A stretch of DNA of 64,000 bases. Source: Dromiciops gliroides. Lineage: Eukaryota; Chordata; Mammalia; Microbiotheria; Microbiotheriidae. Below are positions 12,730 through 23,865 of the stretch, piece after piece (the first letter of the stretch is position 1; each line of letters begins with the position of its first letter). The notes below the pieces were generated by a model. The model made no database searches, was not told the DNA's origin, and was given only the letters and a program-made list of their open reading frames with translations. The DNA lies in NCBI RefSeq assembly GCF_019393635.1, contig NC_057865.1, forward strand, positions 297,048,385 to 297,112,384, in the 5' to 3' direction. The position numbers and the translations under genes are program-made.

Positions 12730-13750
12730 AAACAGGCAGGTTTTCCTTTTTGTTGTTGTTTTATTAATGCCTTTCATTTGAATACTGCTGATATTTCCCC
12801 ATTCTCTCTCCTGTAGGACCTTTTCTTGTGGCCAAGAAAAATATCTGAGTGAAATAACCAAAATAATGATGGTGTGCAAAATATTCTTATTTCAAATGAG
12901 ATACTCCATGGAAAGTGCACATTTTAAAGTGTTATATAAATATGAGCTGCTACTACTACCACCACCACCACCACTACTACTACTACCATCATTCCTCCCC
13001 AGTTGTTCTCACTCCTCAGGTTGGAGGAAGAAGGAATTTCAGTCTCTATCCTCTAGATAAAGGCCATTGCCTATCTTCTGATGTTGGAGGCTTCTGTATC
13101 GTTTGCATTTATTTTGTTGCAGTCATCACTGTGCATTTTGTCCTCTCTCTTCTTTGCTCCATATCAGTTCATACAAGTCTTCCCATGTCTTTTCTCATGT
13201 TTGTTCAGTCATTCCACATTGATGCGTACCCTCCCTACTGACAGGGTTTTACTACCACAAATAACTGTTTAAAAACTACCACCACAGAATTCCATGTTTT
13301 CTAGAATGGTTGGACTGGTTCGATGTCAACGAGCAGTGCATATGTAGTATCTGCCTTTCCACAAATGGACCCTGGCCCTTCAACGTCGAGATTGTTTCTC
13401 TATTTTATCACGTCTGCTGTTTCCTGAGAAGGTCAAGTGAAACCTCAGAATTGTTTTAATTTTCATCTCCTATTTAGTGGTTTGAGAGATTTGTTCCATA
13501 TGGCTTCGAAGATTCTTTTTTTGAAAACTCTCTGTTCATGACTTTTGATTATTTATCTCTTGGGAATGACTCAGTCTTACCATATATATTTATGTTGAAT
13601 CCTTGGATACCTTAGACAGTGGAGATGTTTTATGCCAATATTATCTCTCCCACTTGACCATTTTTCTTCTAGTTGCACTGATTTTATTCGTACAAAGCTT
13701 TTAAATTTTATGTGATAAAGTATATATCTTTGTTACAACTGAGATCACAT
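12730..13750 (-). mobile_element. Antisense L1-type LINE 3' region
   Basis: The phrases ATCAGTTCATACAAGTCTTCC, split here as ATCAGTTCATACAAG and TCTTCCCATG, and TTCAGTCATTCCACATTGATG-like text (TTCAGTCATTCC, CATTGATGCG) match the reverse complement of marsupial L1 3' ends. The A/T-rich downstream part resembles antisense mammalian L1 3' sequence. Open frames are broken. Confidence 0.6.
12950..12990 (+). repeat. (CTA)n/(CCA)n microsatellite
   Basis: CTACTACTACC then CCACCACCACC then CTACTACTACC, inside the L1-like region. Confidence 0.85.
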
Positions 13751-13837
13751 CCATTTGGAATGTACAGTGGTATGTGGTGTAATAATATGCTTGTCTACCC
13801 ACAAACTGCTTTTTCACAGCAAACACTTTCTAAAGCA

Positions 13838-13960
13838 AATTGTTGTCATTCAGTTGTGTTTGACTCTTAGGGGACCCCATGGACTGTCCATGGCCTTTCT
13901 TGGCAGAGACTGGAGCAGTCACCATTTCCTTCTAGTCTCTGCAATTGACAGGGTAGAGAG
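13838..13960 (+). mobile_element. RTE/BovB-like repeat fragment
   Basis: TTGTCATTCAGTTGTGTTTG, GACTCTTAGGGGACCCCATG and CACCATTTCCTTCTAG match the well-known RTE/BovB-associated repeat tail shared by ruminants and marsupials. Confidence 0.6.
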
Positions 13961-14427
13961 TAGAGAATACAATATCCCCCCAGGTTTACTGTTTGCTGTT
14001 TATAAAAAGAGTATTTCATTCAGGAGAACAAAGCATGATCTTTAAGACTCTCCTCCAAGAAGGAGTCCCTGTTAAGATCATATCGAGATTCCCTGATAAA
14101 CCCAGACACTGAGATGGCTTCATCAAGTAACCCTGATTATTAGTGTCAACCAAAGCAGAAAGCATGTAGTGCTTGAGTCTGGGTGGGTGGGGGGAACCAG
14201 GCATTCTAAGGGGCCAGAAACACTGAAACTCAGACCCCACTTTGAAAACCCTGGAATCCCCAGAGGCAGCAAGGTGACAGAAATGAAAGTCTCCCCATTA
14301 GCCCTGAGTCCCCAGCTGCTGGCAGGATCACAAGGAAGGGCTCACGATGTGCTAAGAGCTGGGGAGGACAGACTCAGGCCTGCTCTCAAGGTGCCCCCAG
14401 TCCAGGGGAGACAGAGGACAAGCAGAG

Positions 14428-14660
14428 ACAGTGTGGTACCAAGGAAAGAGGACTGGATTTGGTGTCAGATAATCAATTGATCATGTAAACAAACTTGACT
14501 AGAGGGTAATGAACTGCTTATGCACTGAGTTCAAATCCTACTTTGCCCTTAAGCGAGTTGATGGGTGCCTCAGTTTCCTCATCTGTAAAATTGGGGGTGT
14601 GTGAACTTGACTTCTAAGATCCTTTGCAGCTCTGGGCTCATGAGCCTCTGAGCCTTGCCC
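14428..14660 (+). mobile_element. MIR-like SINE
   Basis: GACTGGATTTGGTGTCAGA, GAGTTCAAATCCTACTTTG, CCTCAGTTTCCTCATCTG and TTGCAGCTCTGGGCTCATG occur in MIR order; the middle carries a small insertion. Confidence 0.65.
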
Positions 14661-15673
14661 CCCCCCCCTTGTCAAGCCTACCCGGCCCTCTCCCTGACTC
14701 CCAGCTGGCTAGGAGTGGACCATGGCTCCAGGGGATCCCAGGTACCCAGAATCTCTCCCTAGCTCAAGACTGACAGGCCGACAGACACGGGAGACAGAAA
14801 GAGCTGGGTGTAGCCAAGGCAGAGCTGAAACCCAGATCTAGTTTTACCCGAAACTGCCCCAGATCCAGGGCTGGGATCCCCAGGGCTGGCCGGCCCAGCC
14901 CCGGCCCCAGCTCCCCAGCTTCCCTCCAAGCCTGGCCCGGCCCCCCCCTGCATTCGGTGCTGCCTGGGAACTCCAGTCCCCCCCTCCCTCCCTTCAAAAG
15001 CCGGTGAGGCCCAGGTGAGTTTCCCCAGGGGTTTAAGTGTACCTGGGTGCTTGTTCTGACTCGGCTCCACCCTCTCTGGCCTTTTCTCCCTCCCTGCTGA
15101 GAGACACTTGCTACAGCAGGGGCAAATGGGGGTGGGGGGAGGTCCTGACCCCCCCCCCCAGTAGTTCATGGGGGCCCTCATTCACTGACTCCTAAAACAT
15201 CAGGCTTTCAAGGGCTCCTTGACAGTCTCAAGTACCACCATCCTTCTGGGCCTCTCTTACAGTACAACAGCTCTGACAGAGTCATCCAGCCCTGCCTTGA
15301 ACACCTACAGTGATGAAGAACTCACTACCTCCCCAGGCTGCATCATCCATCTGGGGATAGCTCCTATTGTTAGAAAGTTGATACAACTTGGTCTCTCAAG
15401 ACAAAAATCTGCCTCCTCAGACCTTTTATCAAATCCAATTCAGTTCAACTCATCAAATCTTTACTGATCCGGGGCCAAATCACTCACCTGCTTAAAGATT
15501 TTCCAGCACCATGAACCCTGCACACAGTGAGGGCTTTCTACAGCAGGAGCTGAGCCGAGCCCTGGGCAGAACAGAGGTGGCAGCTGCCCCTTCACTGCTC
15601 TCCAGGGCATGGGGACCCTGTACCAGGCCTTATGCTGAGCACCAGGCCCAGGATGGAGCCTTTAAATGACAGC

Positions 15674-15817
15674 GGGGCAGCTAGGTGGCACAGTGGATAG
15701 AGCACCGGCCCTGGAGTCAGGAGGACCTAAGTTCAAATCCGGCCTCAGACACTTAAAACTTACTAGCTGTGTGACCCTGGGAAAGTCACTTAACCCCAAT
15801 TGCCTCACTTAAAAAAA
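15674..15817 (+). mobile_element. Marsupial tRNA-derived SINE
   Basis: Full-length copy ending in TTGCCTCACTT plus poly(A), flanked by AAATGACAG at 15664-15672 and 15818-15826. Confidence 0.93.
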
Positions 15818-15949
15818 AAATGACAGTTAGCAAAGGTTTCTCTGACCAGGGCAGGCAGAGAGGGCTGGCTCTGGACTTAGAGGCCCTGGGTCCATCTGTC
15901 CTCCAAAAGGATTGAACCAGATGCCCTTCAATGTCCTCCAAACTACCAA

Positions 15950-16130
15950 ATTAAGGGGCATGTGAGAGCAGTCTTCCCGTATTTGAATCCCTCATATGGA
16001 TGAGGGATTGGCCCCAGAGGGTGGAACCTGGAGTAGATAAAGGACAGGGAAGGGAGGCAGATCCCATCTTGAATATAAGGAAAACTCTCCTCCTATTGAT
16101 GCCCCTTATAACCCTAGGAGGAATGCTTTT
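15950..16130 (+). mobile_element. CR1/L3 LINE 3' fragment
   Basis: GAGGGTGGAACCTGGAGTAG and ATATAAGGAAAACTCTCCTCC resemble the 3' end seen at 22775 and 55285. Confidence 0.5.
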
Positions 16131-18150
16131 GAGCAGAGGCAGTGTGGTGTAATGGGTAGTGAGCTCACTTGAGCCAGGGAGACTGTATTGTCTGTGGGGA
16201 AGGCCCCTCATTTCTCAGCGCTCTAGGCTGCTCTAACTCCAGAGCCAGCCCTCTCTGCCTCTGGGCCAAAAGTCCCCATTTCCTTCAACTGCCTCTGTCC
16301 TGGTCCCTATTTTATCACCATCCAGACTGCCTGCCTCTGCACACAATGCACTTTCTAGGTGCTTTATTTATGCTGAAACTCACTGTGTGCCCAAGCAATT
16401 CCCACCCCACCCCCAACCTTGCATTGCTGTCCCCAGTGTTCTTTGTGTGTCTTTGGGCCTGGGACAAGTACAGGCAGCTGAGCTGGGCTCAGGGACATTC
16501 AGGGGCTGAGGGACTCCAAACTTATCAGTCAATTATAATAAGCACCTACTATGTGCTGGTATTGTGCTAAGCACTGTGCTAAGACTGAGTGGAGTACTAC
16601 TCTATGGTGGGAGGTTATGAGCTGAGGCAATTAAGAGTTTTAAAAATCATTTGGGAGAGAGGCATGGGCAGACAGCCACTTTGTCCTGAAAAAGATCTGG
16701 GGCTGGGGTGTTAGTGGACCACCAGATTAATGGGTGTTGACTGTGGGACACGAGCCTGGGAGTTCCCTGAAGGCAGGGCCTGGGGCTGCCCGTCCTGGGA
16801 TCTGGGCTGAGCCCAGGCCCAGGCCCAGGCCCAGAGCTAGAGGAGACAGACCCTGGCTTCTTCCCTGACTGGCTCCTCTCCATGGACCATTCCCAGAATC
16901 TCCCTGACCACAGATGGTCCAGAGGTGCTGTGTCTGGGGGTCCTGAACTCCAGGGAGGCCCTGAGCTGGAGGGACAAGGCTGGGAGAGGGAAGGCTGAAG
17001 GCTTGGTGGAGGATGTGAGTAAGCCAGGTAATGAGGACTGCTCCTGTCTCCCAGATCCGGGCCCGGATGACTCACCCCTTAAAGCCAGTTGGCCTGGGCT
17101 GCTCTGAGCTGGGCTTGTCTCTTTCCTGTCCCCCAGAGGCAAGCCTTCTTCCCAGACAGCACAGATCCGGAAAGTTACCTTGGCCCCAGAGCCCGAAGGT
17201 GTGTGGGTCCCTGCCTTGGATCTGGTCTGCTTCGGATCACCGGTGTGATCCCGGGCATCATCTCCCACTTTCTGGGCCTGGTATAACCCCCTGTAAAAGG
17301 AGAGGAGGGGGCTGGCTCGAGATCCTTTCACTTCTGGCATTCTCTAGTCTGGAGAGGGTCAAAGGTTCATGAATGTCAGAGCTCTTAACAAAATGAGGAA
17401 ACTGAGGCCCGGAGAGTCATGGGCAGAGCGGGGACCAAAACCCAGGGCTCCAAACCCTTCCTCTGGGGTACCCCATGAGGTTTCCTTTAATAGCAACCCA
17501 TTGCCCAAGCCCCCATACTCTTTTTTTTTTTTATCTGATCAACTCATTCCAGGCCAGTTGGGAATGGGGAACTATCCCCATTTGCCAAGTGAGCAAACTG
17601 AGGCCCAGAGAGGGCCTCTCCCTCATGAGGCTGGATTAGAGTCCAGTTGTGCCATCCAGGGCTCCTTAGCCTCCCCCTCCCCTCCGTGCACTCTCTGTGG
17701 CTTTTGAAGGTGGGCCAAGCCCCTGGGGGGGAGAAGATGCCTTTATCAGATTTGCCTCTTCCTCATGCAAAGTCTAGGCAAACTCCTGGCAGGAAGAAGC
17801 TAGGTTTCCTCTTCCAGGAAGAGGGGGGGATTCCCCAGGCTCTGTTCTTGGGCCTCAGCAGCTTTTCCCTGGGGCTCTTCCTGCCCACTGGGCCCCAGCC
17901 TGCATAGGAGTATCAGCAGGCAGTGTCTGGCCTGGGCACCACGGGAGATGGGCAGACTCAGACCAGGGGATCCAGGGAGCTGGAATCTCCTTGATTGGGA
18001 ACAGTGGAATGTTTGGAGTTGGGGGGGCCTATTGACTGAGTGATAAAACCCTCCCTTCAAGGGCTGCCCCGCCCCCCCAGCTCCTCTCACTCCTCCTTTT
18101 CCCTACCCACTCTGCATCCTCTGGGTTGTTGTTGTTTGTCCTTCATTCTC

Positions 18151-18306
18151 TTTCCTTTTTTTTTTTTTTTGTGGGGCAATTAGGGTTAAGTGATTTGTCC
18201 AGGGTCACACAGCTAGTAAGTGTTTTGTGTCTGAGGTCAGATTTGAACTCAGGTCCTCCTGAATCCAGGGTCAGTGCTCTATCCACTGTGCCACCTAGCT
18301 GTCCCC
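18151..18306 (-). mobile_element. Marsupial SINE nested inside an older SINE
   Basis: An antisense copy beginning with a T run and ending CCACCTAGCTGTCCCC. It is bounded by a perfect 14-bp duplication TGTCCTTCATTCTC at 18137-18150 and 18307-18320, which belongs to the host element. Confidence 0.94.
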
Positions 18307-18385
18307 TGTCCTTCATTCTCAAAGAGGACCCTGATGTCAGGGTGCTGTCATGACTTGTAGTGAACTGGATTGAAGTGATGGAGGT

Positions 18386-19564
18386 TGTAGAAATATTTTA
18401 ACTTACTAGGGCTAATTTGGGAGGGCCTAATCTGACTGGAGGACTAATCTGGGGACTTTTAAACTAACTGCTATCTGACTGCTATTAATTTAATGTGGGC
18501 CGTTTATAAAGTTCCACCACACTGCTCCACTCCCCAAATTGATAAGCAAAGGATTAAGAAGCCTCTTAACTAAATAATCAAAGCAGAGTTTATTTATGAG
18601 ATACAATTTAAAATTATGAATACAGGAAAATAAAATGTACAACCTGACTGAGTTCCTGCGGTCTCTTCCCACCTCTTGCCTTAGGGTATGTTCCACTTTC
18701 ACTGCTCAGCTACTTTCTTCTACCTCTGCCTGTACCCTGTGCAGCTACTTTCTAACTCCATGCCCCTTTCACTTTGTAAATCCCCCTGCATCTAACTTTC
18801 CTCTCCTTATTGCCACCACTGAACCCCTGTGTTTCTCTCTCACCGATCTCTCCTTCCATTCTCCTAGTGCTCCAGTGTCCTTCTGTTCTCTTAATCTTCT
18901 GGCCTCTCCCAAGCTCCATACATCTGCCCTCTTGCTCCAGTCCTTTAGCCATCTCCTGCGTCCTTCTCCCTTTCCCTTAAAATCTTGTCAGTCCTCCTCT
19001 CTGTTCTCCTAATCTTGTCAGTCCCCTCTCTCTGTTCTTCTAATCTTGTCAGTCCCCCTCTCTGTTCTCCTAATCTTGTCAGTCCCCTTCAATCTTGTCT
19101 GCCAGCTTCCCTTTCCATCTAACTCCCAGGTCTACATATATCTTACTTCTCTCCACTCAAATCTCAGGGCTTATTGTGCCCCCACAGACCCCAAGCTAAT
19201 CCGCCAGCCAGGGCTGCGGCTGGGGGGACAGGGACGCCTGAGTATCTCATGCTTACCATACCAAGGGCTCCAGGGCCCGTGCCCCCTGCTGTGTGCCTGG
19301 GACCTCGGCACAGGCTACGCCAGAGGCCCGGCCTGGACGAGCCCAGGATCTCTGGGGGTAGATTCTCTCAGGGTGGAGGGAGCTGGGGGCTTTTTCCCCC
19401 CAGCTGTCTGACCTGGCCTCTCATACAGCCCACGGGTCTTTTAGGCTCAGCTGAAGCTGAGGGGGAGGGGCACCAGCCCCTCCCACACAGAAAAGCCTTG
19501 AGGGACTAAGGCTTTCTAATCTCAGCCCAAAGGTAGGGTCCCCAAATCAAAATAAATTTCCACA
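18386..19564 (-). mobile_element. Probable solo LTR of an endogenous retrovirus
   Basis: A 1179-bp block starts TGTAGAAA and ends TTTCCACA, an imperfect terminal inverted repeat of TG...CA type. It is flanked by GAGGT (18381-18385) and GAGGG (19565-19569). On the minus strand an AATAAA signal lies at 18594-18589, so the orientation is antisense. No internal gag/pol/env reading frame is present. The class is not determined. Confidence 0.55.
18980..19100 (+). repeat. 30-31 bp tandem repeat inside the LTR-like block
   Basis: AATCTTGTCAGTCC recurs at 18981, 19011, 19042 and 19072, with a partial unit at 19091; each unit is followed by a CTCTCTGTTCTCCT-type stretch. Confidence 0.88.
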
Positions 19565-19799
19565 GAGGGCTGTGCAAAGTCCCCAGCCTCACTCTCTGCC
19601 CCAGAGCCATCTGGGCCTAGTGGCAAGATGTACATCAGGATGACTGGAGATGGCTCTGGATATTTAAGGCAATTGAGGTTGAGACTCACCCAGAGTCACA
19701 CAGTTAGTAGGTGTCTGAGGTGAGATTTGAACTCAGGTCCTCCCAACTTCAGGGTCAGCACTCTATTCATTGCACCACCCAGCTGCCCCCTCCTCCTCT

Positions 19800-22770
19800 G
19801 GGAAGCCCTCCTTGAAGTCTCCAGGTGTAAATGTTTCTCAAATGATCCTTCAATGATCTGAACACACAGTGCAGGCCATGTCCAGAAGAAGGGCAGGCTC
19901 TTTCTTTCTTTCTTTGGCCCTGGGATCTTCAGGGCCTGCCTGAACCCCTTCAAGGAGGGAGAGCTCACCACCTCCTCCTGTGGCCCATCCCATTCTGGGA
20001 CAGTCCCTGCCCTCCAGATAAGAAGACACAATGATTACAGAGATGTAAATATAAAGGTCACAGAAAGGAAGCCAGACTAAGAATTGAAAAACCCACAAGG
20101 ATCCCAGAGGGCATATTTAATGAAGCAGGCAGCTTTCCTCTAGTGGGAAAAGTGGTGGTCTACTGGGGGCAGAATGCTACATACGCCATCAGCTGCGCTC
20201 ACCTGGAAACACAGAGCATTTATGCCGACTCAGTTCTCCTTTATCACCAGGGTGAGGAGAGTCTTAGGGGGTGACTATCTGAGGACCTGGAGGAAGTGAA
20301 GGAGCACAGTGAGAGGTCTAGGGCTAGATGGGGATAGAATGGGAGTCTTAGAAGGGACCAGGGAGACAGTTTACTCCAGTCTCACAGCCAGAAAGGGAAA
20401 GTCACACCCCATGTTTATACAAGTGTATTCCATTAGGAAGCAAGCTCCAGAGGACAGGGCCTATATTCAGCTTTCCTTTGTACCCTAGGGCTTAGCCCCA
20501 GAGGGGTGCCCCCCCAAGTGCTTAATCAGACCTCGGCTGTGGCACCCCCCACACCATCCCCGGGTCACTGTGGAGCACGAGGATAGTAAGACAGCATCAT
20601 TGTGTATTGGGGCCAGAAGAACCTGCTTGAACCTGAGAGGGGCTCCTGGCTAGAAGCCCCTTCTGGGCCTCAGTGTTCTCATCTGTAAAATGAGTCATAC
20701 TAGTCCTCCCAGGGCCATTGTGATGCTAATGTATGGAAGCATTACCGAAGATGAACTGTTGCTATTACTATGATCATCCTCCTGTTGTTATTCCTCTCTG
20801 AGCCTCAGTTTCTCCTTTAGTGAGATGAGGGAGCTGTGCTCAATGATCTCTGGGATTCCTTTCCATTCTAACGTGCTGTGGCCCGGAGGTTTGGGGGACC
20901 CTGCCAGCCTCCCTTTGAGATGACCAGGTGGGTAAGGACTTCACATACTGATGGACGGTGGTTCTGCTGCCCTGGAGCTGGCTGTGCCCAGGCCAGAAGC
21001 TCAGCCCGGGGCGAGGTTCAGGAGCTGGAAGGGCAGGCTGGGCCTTCACGGTCTTGCCGCGTCTGGTCCCGTCCTTAAGGGGCAGAGCGGCTTTCCCAAG
21101 CAGGCTACGGTGAGACGCCCCTGTCTCCCAAAGTCTCCCTCCACCCCCACCCCCACCCCCTCGTCCCCTCGGTCTCTGCTATTTTCAGCTCCCCTTAGGA
21201 CAAGCGCCGGGCCCATCAGCTGGAGGAATTGTCAGGAAGAGGCAGGCGTGCCGGTTGCCTGGGCAACTCAGACATTAATGCAGATGGCCTGGGCAGGGCG
21301 GGGCTGGGAGCTTGAAGGAAGGAGGGGGGAGGCGGGGAAAGAGGCCACCCCCACCTCCCTCCTCAGCAAACCTGCCAACTCAGCAGCAGCACGTCCTTCC
21401 CTGCCCTGCTCCCTCCCCTCCTCATCCAGGGTCCCCAGGGACCTCCCTCCTATTGGCCAGCCCTTCCTGCCTTGGAGGGGGGAACCTGGGAATGGATGGT
21501 CTGTGAAATGATGACTTCTGTTCTAGTTCTAGAGCAAGGAAGGAGCCCATAGGCCTAGGCAGGACCCCTCCCGACCTGACCCCTCCCCTCCCCTCTCCTC
21601 CCCTTCATTGGCTGGGACTTGGTGGTGCGGTTCCTCTTTCTGGAGACCCCAGAAAAGAAAGGGTCCCTTATACCTGCATGCGAGGCCTGGGGCCAAGCAG
21701 AGAAAGCATCATTAGGGGCCAGGGTTGCCCACCCCAGGCCCTCTGGAGACTCCTCATTCCAGGTACTGACCCCAGGGGAAACAAAATTGTCCCTGCGATT
21801 GAGGACACCTGTGAGCTGGGGTGAAGGAACTGGGAGTGATGGGGCCGGAGAAAAGACAGAGGGAAAGGAGGAATGATGAATGCCTTCCAGCCATGGAAGG
21901 GCTGGCACTGGGAAGCTGACTCAGCCTTGTCCTGCTTAGCCCCATAGGGCAGAACTAGGGGCCATAGGCTCTTGGGGTGGGGAAGCCTAGAAAGTAAGTC
22001 CCAGACCAAGGTTGGTGCCTCCCCAAGCCTCATGGACTTAACTTAAGTGGGAATAACTCCTAATTAGAGAAGCCTAGGGGACTGTGGCACTCAGTCCCTG
22101 GCTTTACCCTCCCAATAAGCTTCCTTGTCCCAGCAGAGCCCCCCAGAACCTCTCCAGACCAAGCCCAGAGACCCCGGGCTCTGACACCAGCTACCTCCAG
22201 GCCTCCTCCCTTGACACCTGCACCCGGCCTCTGCCTCCACCCTCTTGGGCCCCGGGGCATGTTGTAGGGCTTGTTCACTCAAGAAGAGACTTTTCATCTT
22301 CTAGAATCCCCCACACAGTGAAGGTCATTGGACGGTGACGCTCCACTGGGGCCCTTTTCCCCAGGGCCACCTGGGAGATCCTGTCTCCTTACAGACAGGT
22401 CCCACAATGCCCCATCCTGACTTGATCCTCCTGGACCCTGCCTGGGGCCAATCATGCCACAAGGCAGTCAAAGAGGCTAGGGCCATCTTGGCTTGCATGG
22501 GGGACAGGGCATAGCTTCCAGGCTCTGCTGGGCTCAGCTCCATCTTTGCAGAACCCCCCTGCTACCTAGTGGTGCTCCAGTTTGGCCTCTGCAGCTGAGA
22601 GAGGCCAATGAGAAGTAGAGCAATGTCTAAGCAGGGAAGGTAGCAGGATGGGGAAGGGTCCTAAGTGTGTGTCAAGGGGGAGGCGGTCTGCTGAAGGAGC
22701 TGGGTATGTCTAGCCTGAACCAGAGAAGACTTGAGGGGAGGACATGGGTGCTGTCCTGAGGATCTCAAAT
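19800..22770. other. Non-coding, mostly unique
   Basis: A MIR-like block at 20630-20850, then a GC-rich stretch (20880-21620) holding the RFX site. No exon recognised. Confidence 0.45.
21254..21267. promoter_or_regulatory. Perfect RFX X-box palindrome
   Basis: GTTGCCTGGGCAAC is two inverted 6-bp half-sites with a 2-bp spacer, the canonical high-affinity RFX-family site. It sits in a GC-rich stretch without repeats. There is no gene within 20 kb, so a distal enhancer is the most likely role. Confidence 0.55.
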
Positions 22771-22774
22771 CCAT

Positions 22775-22900
22775 TCTATGTGGCCCCAGAGGGCAGAACT
22801 AGGACAGTCCCTGAGAGGCAGATTCAGGCTTGATTTAAGGAAAAACTTCCTCCCAATCAGAGGTGCCTCAGAAGATAGTAGGGTCTTGGGGTCCAGAAAA
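22775..22900 (+). mobile_element. CR1/L3 LINE 3' fragment
   Basis: GAGGGCAGAACTAGGACAG and TTGATTTAAGGAAAAACTTCC are the typical 3' phrases of this family. Confidence 0.6.
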
Positions 22901-22904
22901 GGCC

Positions 22905-23320
22905 TCTTTTTTTAAAGTAGGAAACATTTTTATTAACTGTTTTGGGTTCCCATTTTAATCCCTCCTCCCCTCCCCCCTCCCTGAGGTGGTAAGCAATCAG
23001 ATCTAAGTTGTGCATATATGGTTATGTAAAACATATTAGTGATTTTGCATATGAAAACTTGAAATAAAGAAAAAAAAAGGAAAGCAAGGGGAAAATAGCC
23101 GGCTTCAGTCTGTGTTCCATCAATATCAGCTCTTTCTCTGGAGGTGGATCATATGTTTCATCGATAGTCCTTTGGGGTTGTCTCGGATCATTGTACTGTT
23201 GAGAATAGTCAAGTCATTCACAGTTCTTCATCCAACAATATTGCTGTCTCTGTGTACAACGTTCTCTTGGTTCTGCTCTCTTCACTACACATCAGTTCAT
23301 ATGAGTCTTTCCAGGCAGAA
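22905..23320 (-). mobile_element. L1-type LINE 3' fragment
   Basis: Contains GGTAAGCAATCAGATC, ATGGTTATGTAAAAC and later GTTCTGCTCTCTTCACTAC and CATCAGTTCATATGAGTC, an intact run of the antisense L1-like order. Confidence 0.65.
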
Positions 23321-23514
23321 CAGGTCTCTTGTCAAAGGTGGGATTTGAGGTGAGCCTTGAAGAAAGCCAGGGAAGCCATGAGGTAGAAGTGAGAAGAGAG
23401 GTTCTAAGCATGTAGGATGAAGAGATGGGCAACGAAGAGCATCAGAGGAATTGTAAGGACAGGGTTCCTGGAATGGGGAGTTTGTGGAGGGCAATGATGT
23501 AGAACAAGCCTGGG

Positions 23515-23685
23515 AAGTCTGCCTAATGGAGCTATCCAACAGTGGGCTCCCTCAGGAGGGAGTGAGCTCCCTACTCCTGGACCTCTTTAAGCAAAGCCTA
23601 GAGGACCCTTACCGGGCAGGTTATAAATGGGATTCTTGCTTGGATACTGGTTGGACTAGGTGGCTCTGATCCTGCTCCAGAACAA
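23515..23685 (+). mobile_element. CR1/L3 LINE 3' terminal fragment
   Basis: GGGAGTGAGCTCCCTACTCC, CTCTTTAAGCAAAGCC and TGGTTGGACTAGGTGGC match the extreme 3' end of CR1/L3 copies. Confidence 0.55.
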
Positions 23686-23818
23686 GAAGGAACCTCAGAA
23701 ACCATCAAGTGCAACCGCCTTGTTTTACAGAAGAGGAAACTGAGGAGCAGGGAGGGTGAGTGACCCATCCAAGGCCCCCCAAGCAGCAAGTGATACTTAT
23801 TCTGGACATCTGGGATGG

Positions 23819-23819
<1 letters not shown>

Positions 23820-23863
<44 letters not shown>
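23820..23863 (+). repeat. (TG)n microsatellite
   Basis: About 22 uninterrupted TG units. Confidence 0.95.

Positions 23864-23865
<2 letters not shown>

Larger units (their letters stand above)
18122..19789 (+). mobile_element. Older SINE/RTE-type element split by two later insertions
   Basis: The left part (18122-18150 and 18307-18385) carries GTTGTTTGTCCTTCATTC and ATGTCATGACTT-type sequence. The right part (19565-19789) carries GGGCTGTGCAAAGTC, GAGCCATCTGGG and then an antisense tRNA-SINE-like block. These join into one element of a type common in marsupials. The family name is uncertain. Confidence 0.6.

Noticed and set aside
12352-12879. 175-codon minus-strand frame with hydrophobic stretches
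   Set aside because: It lies across A/T-rich degraded sequence running into the antisense L1; the + strand looks more protein-like over the same bases.
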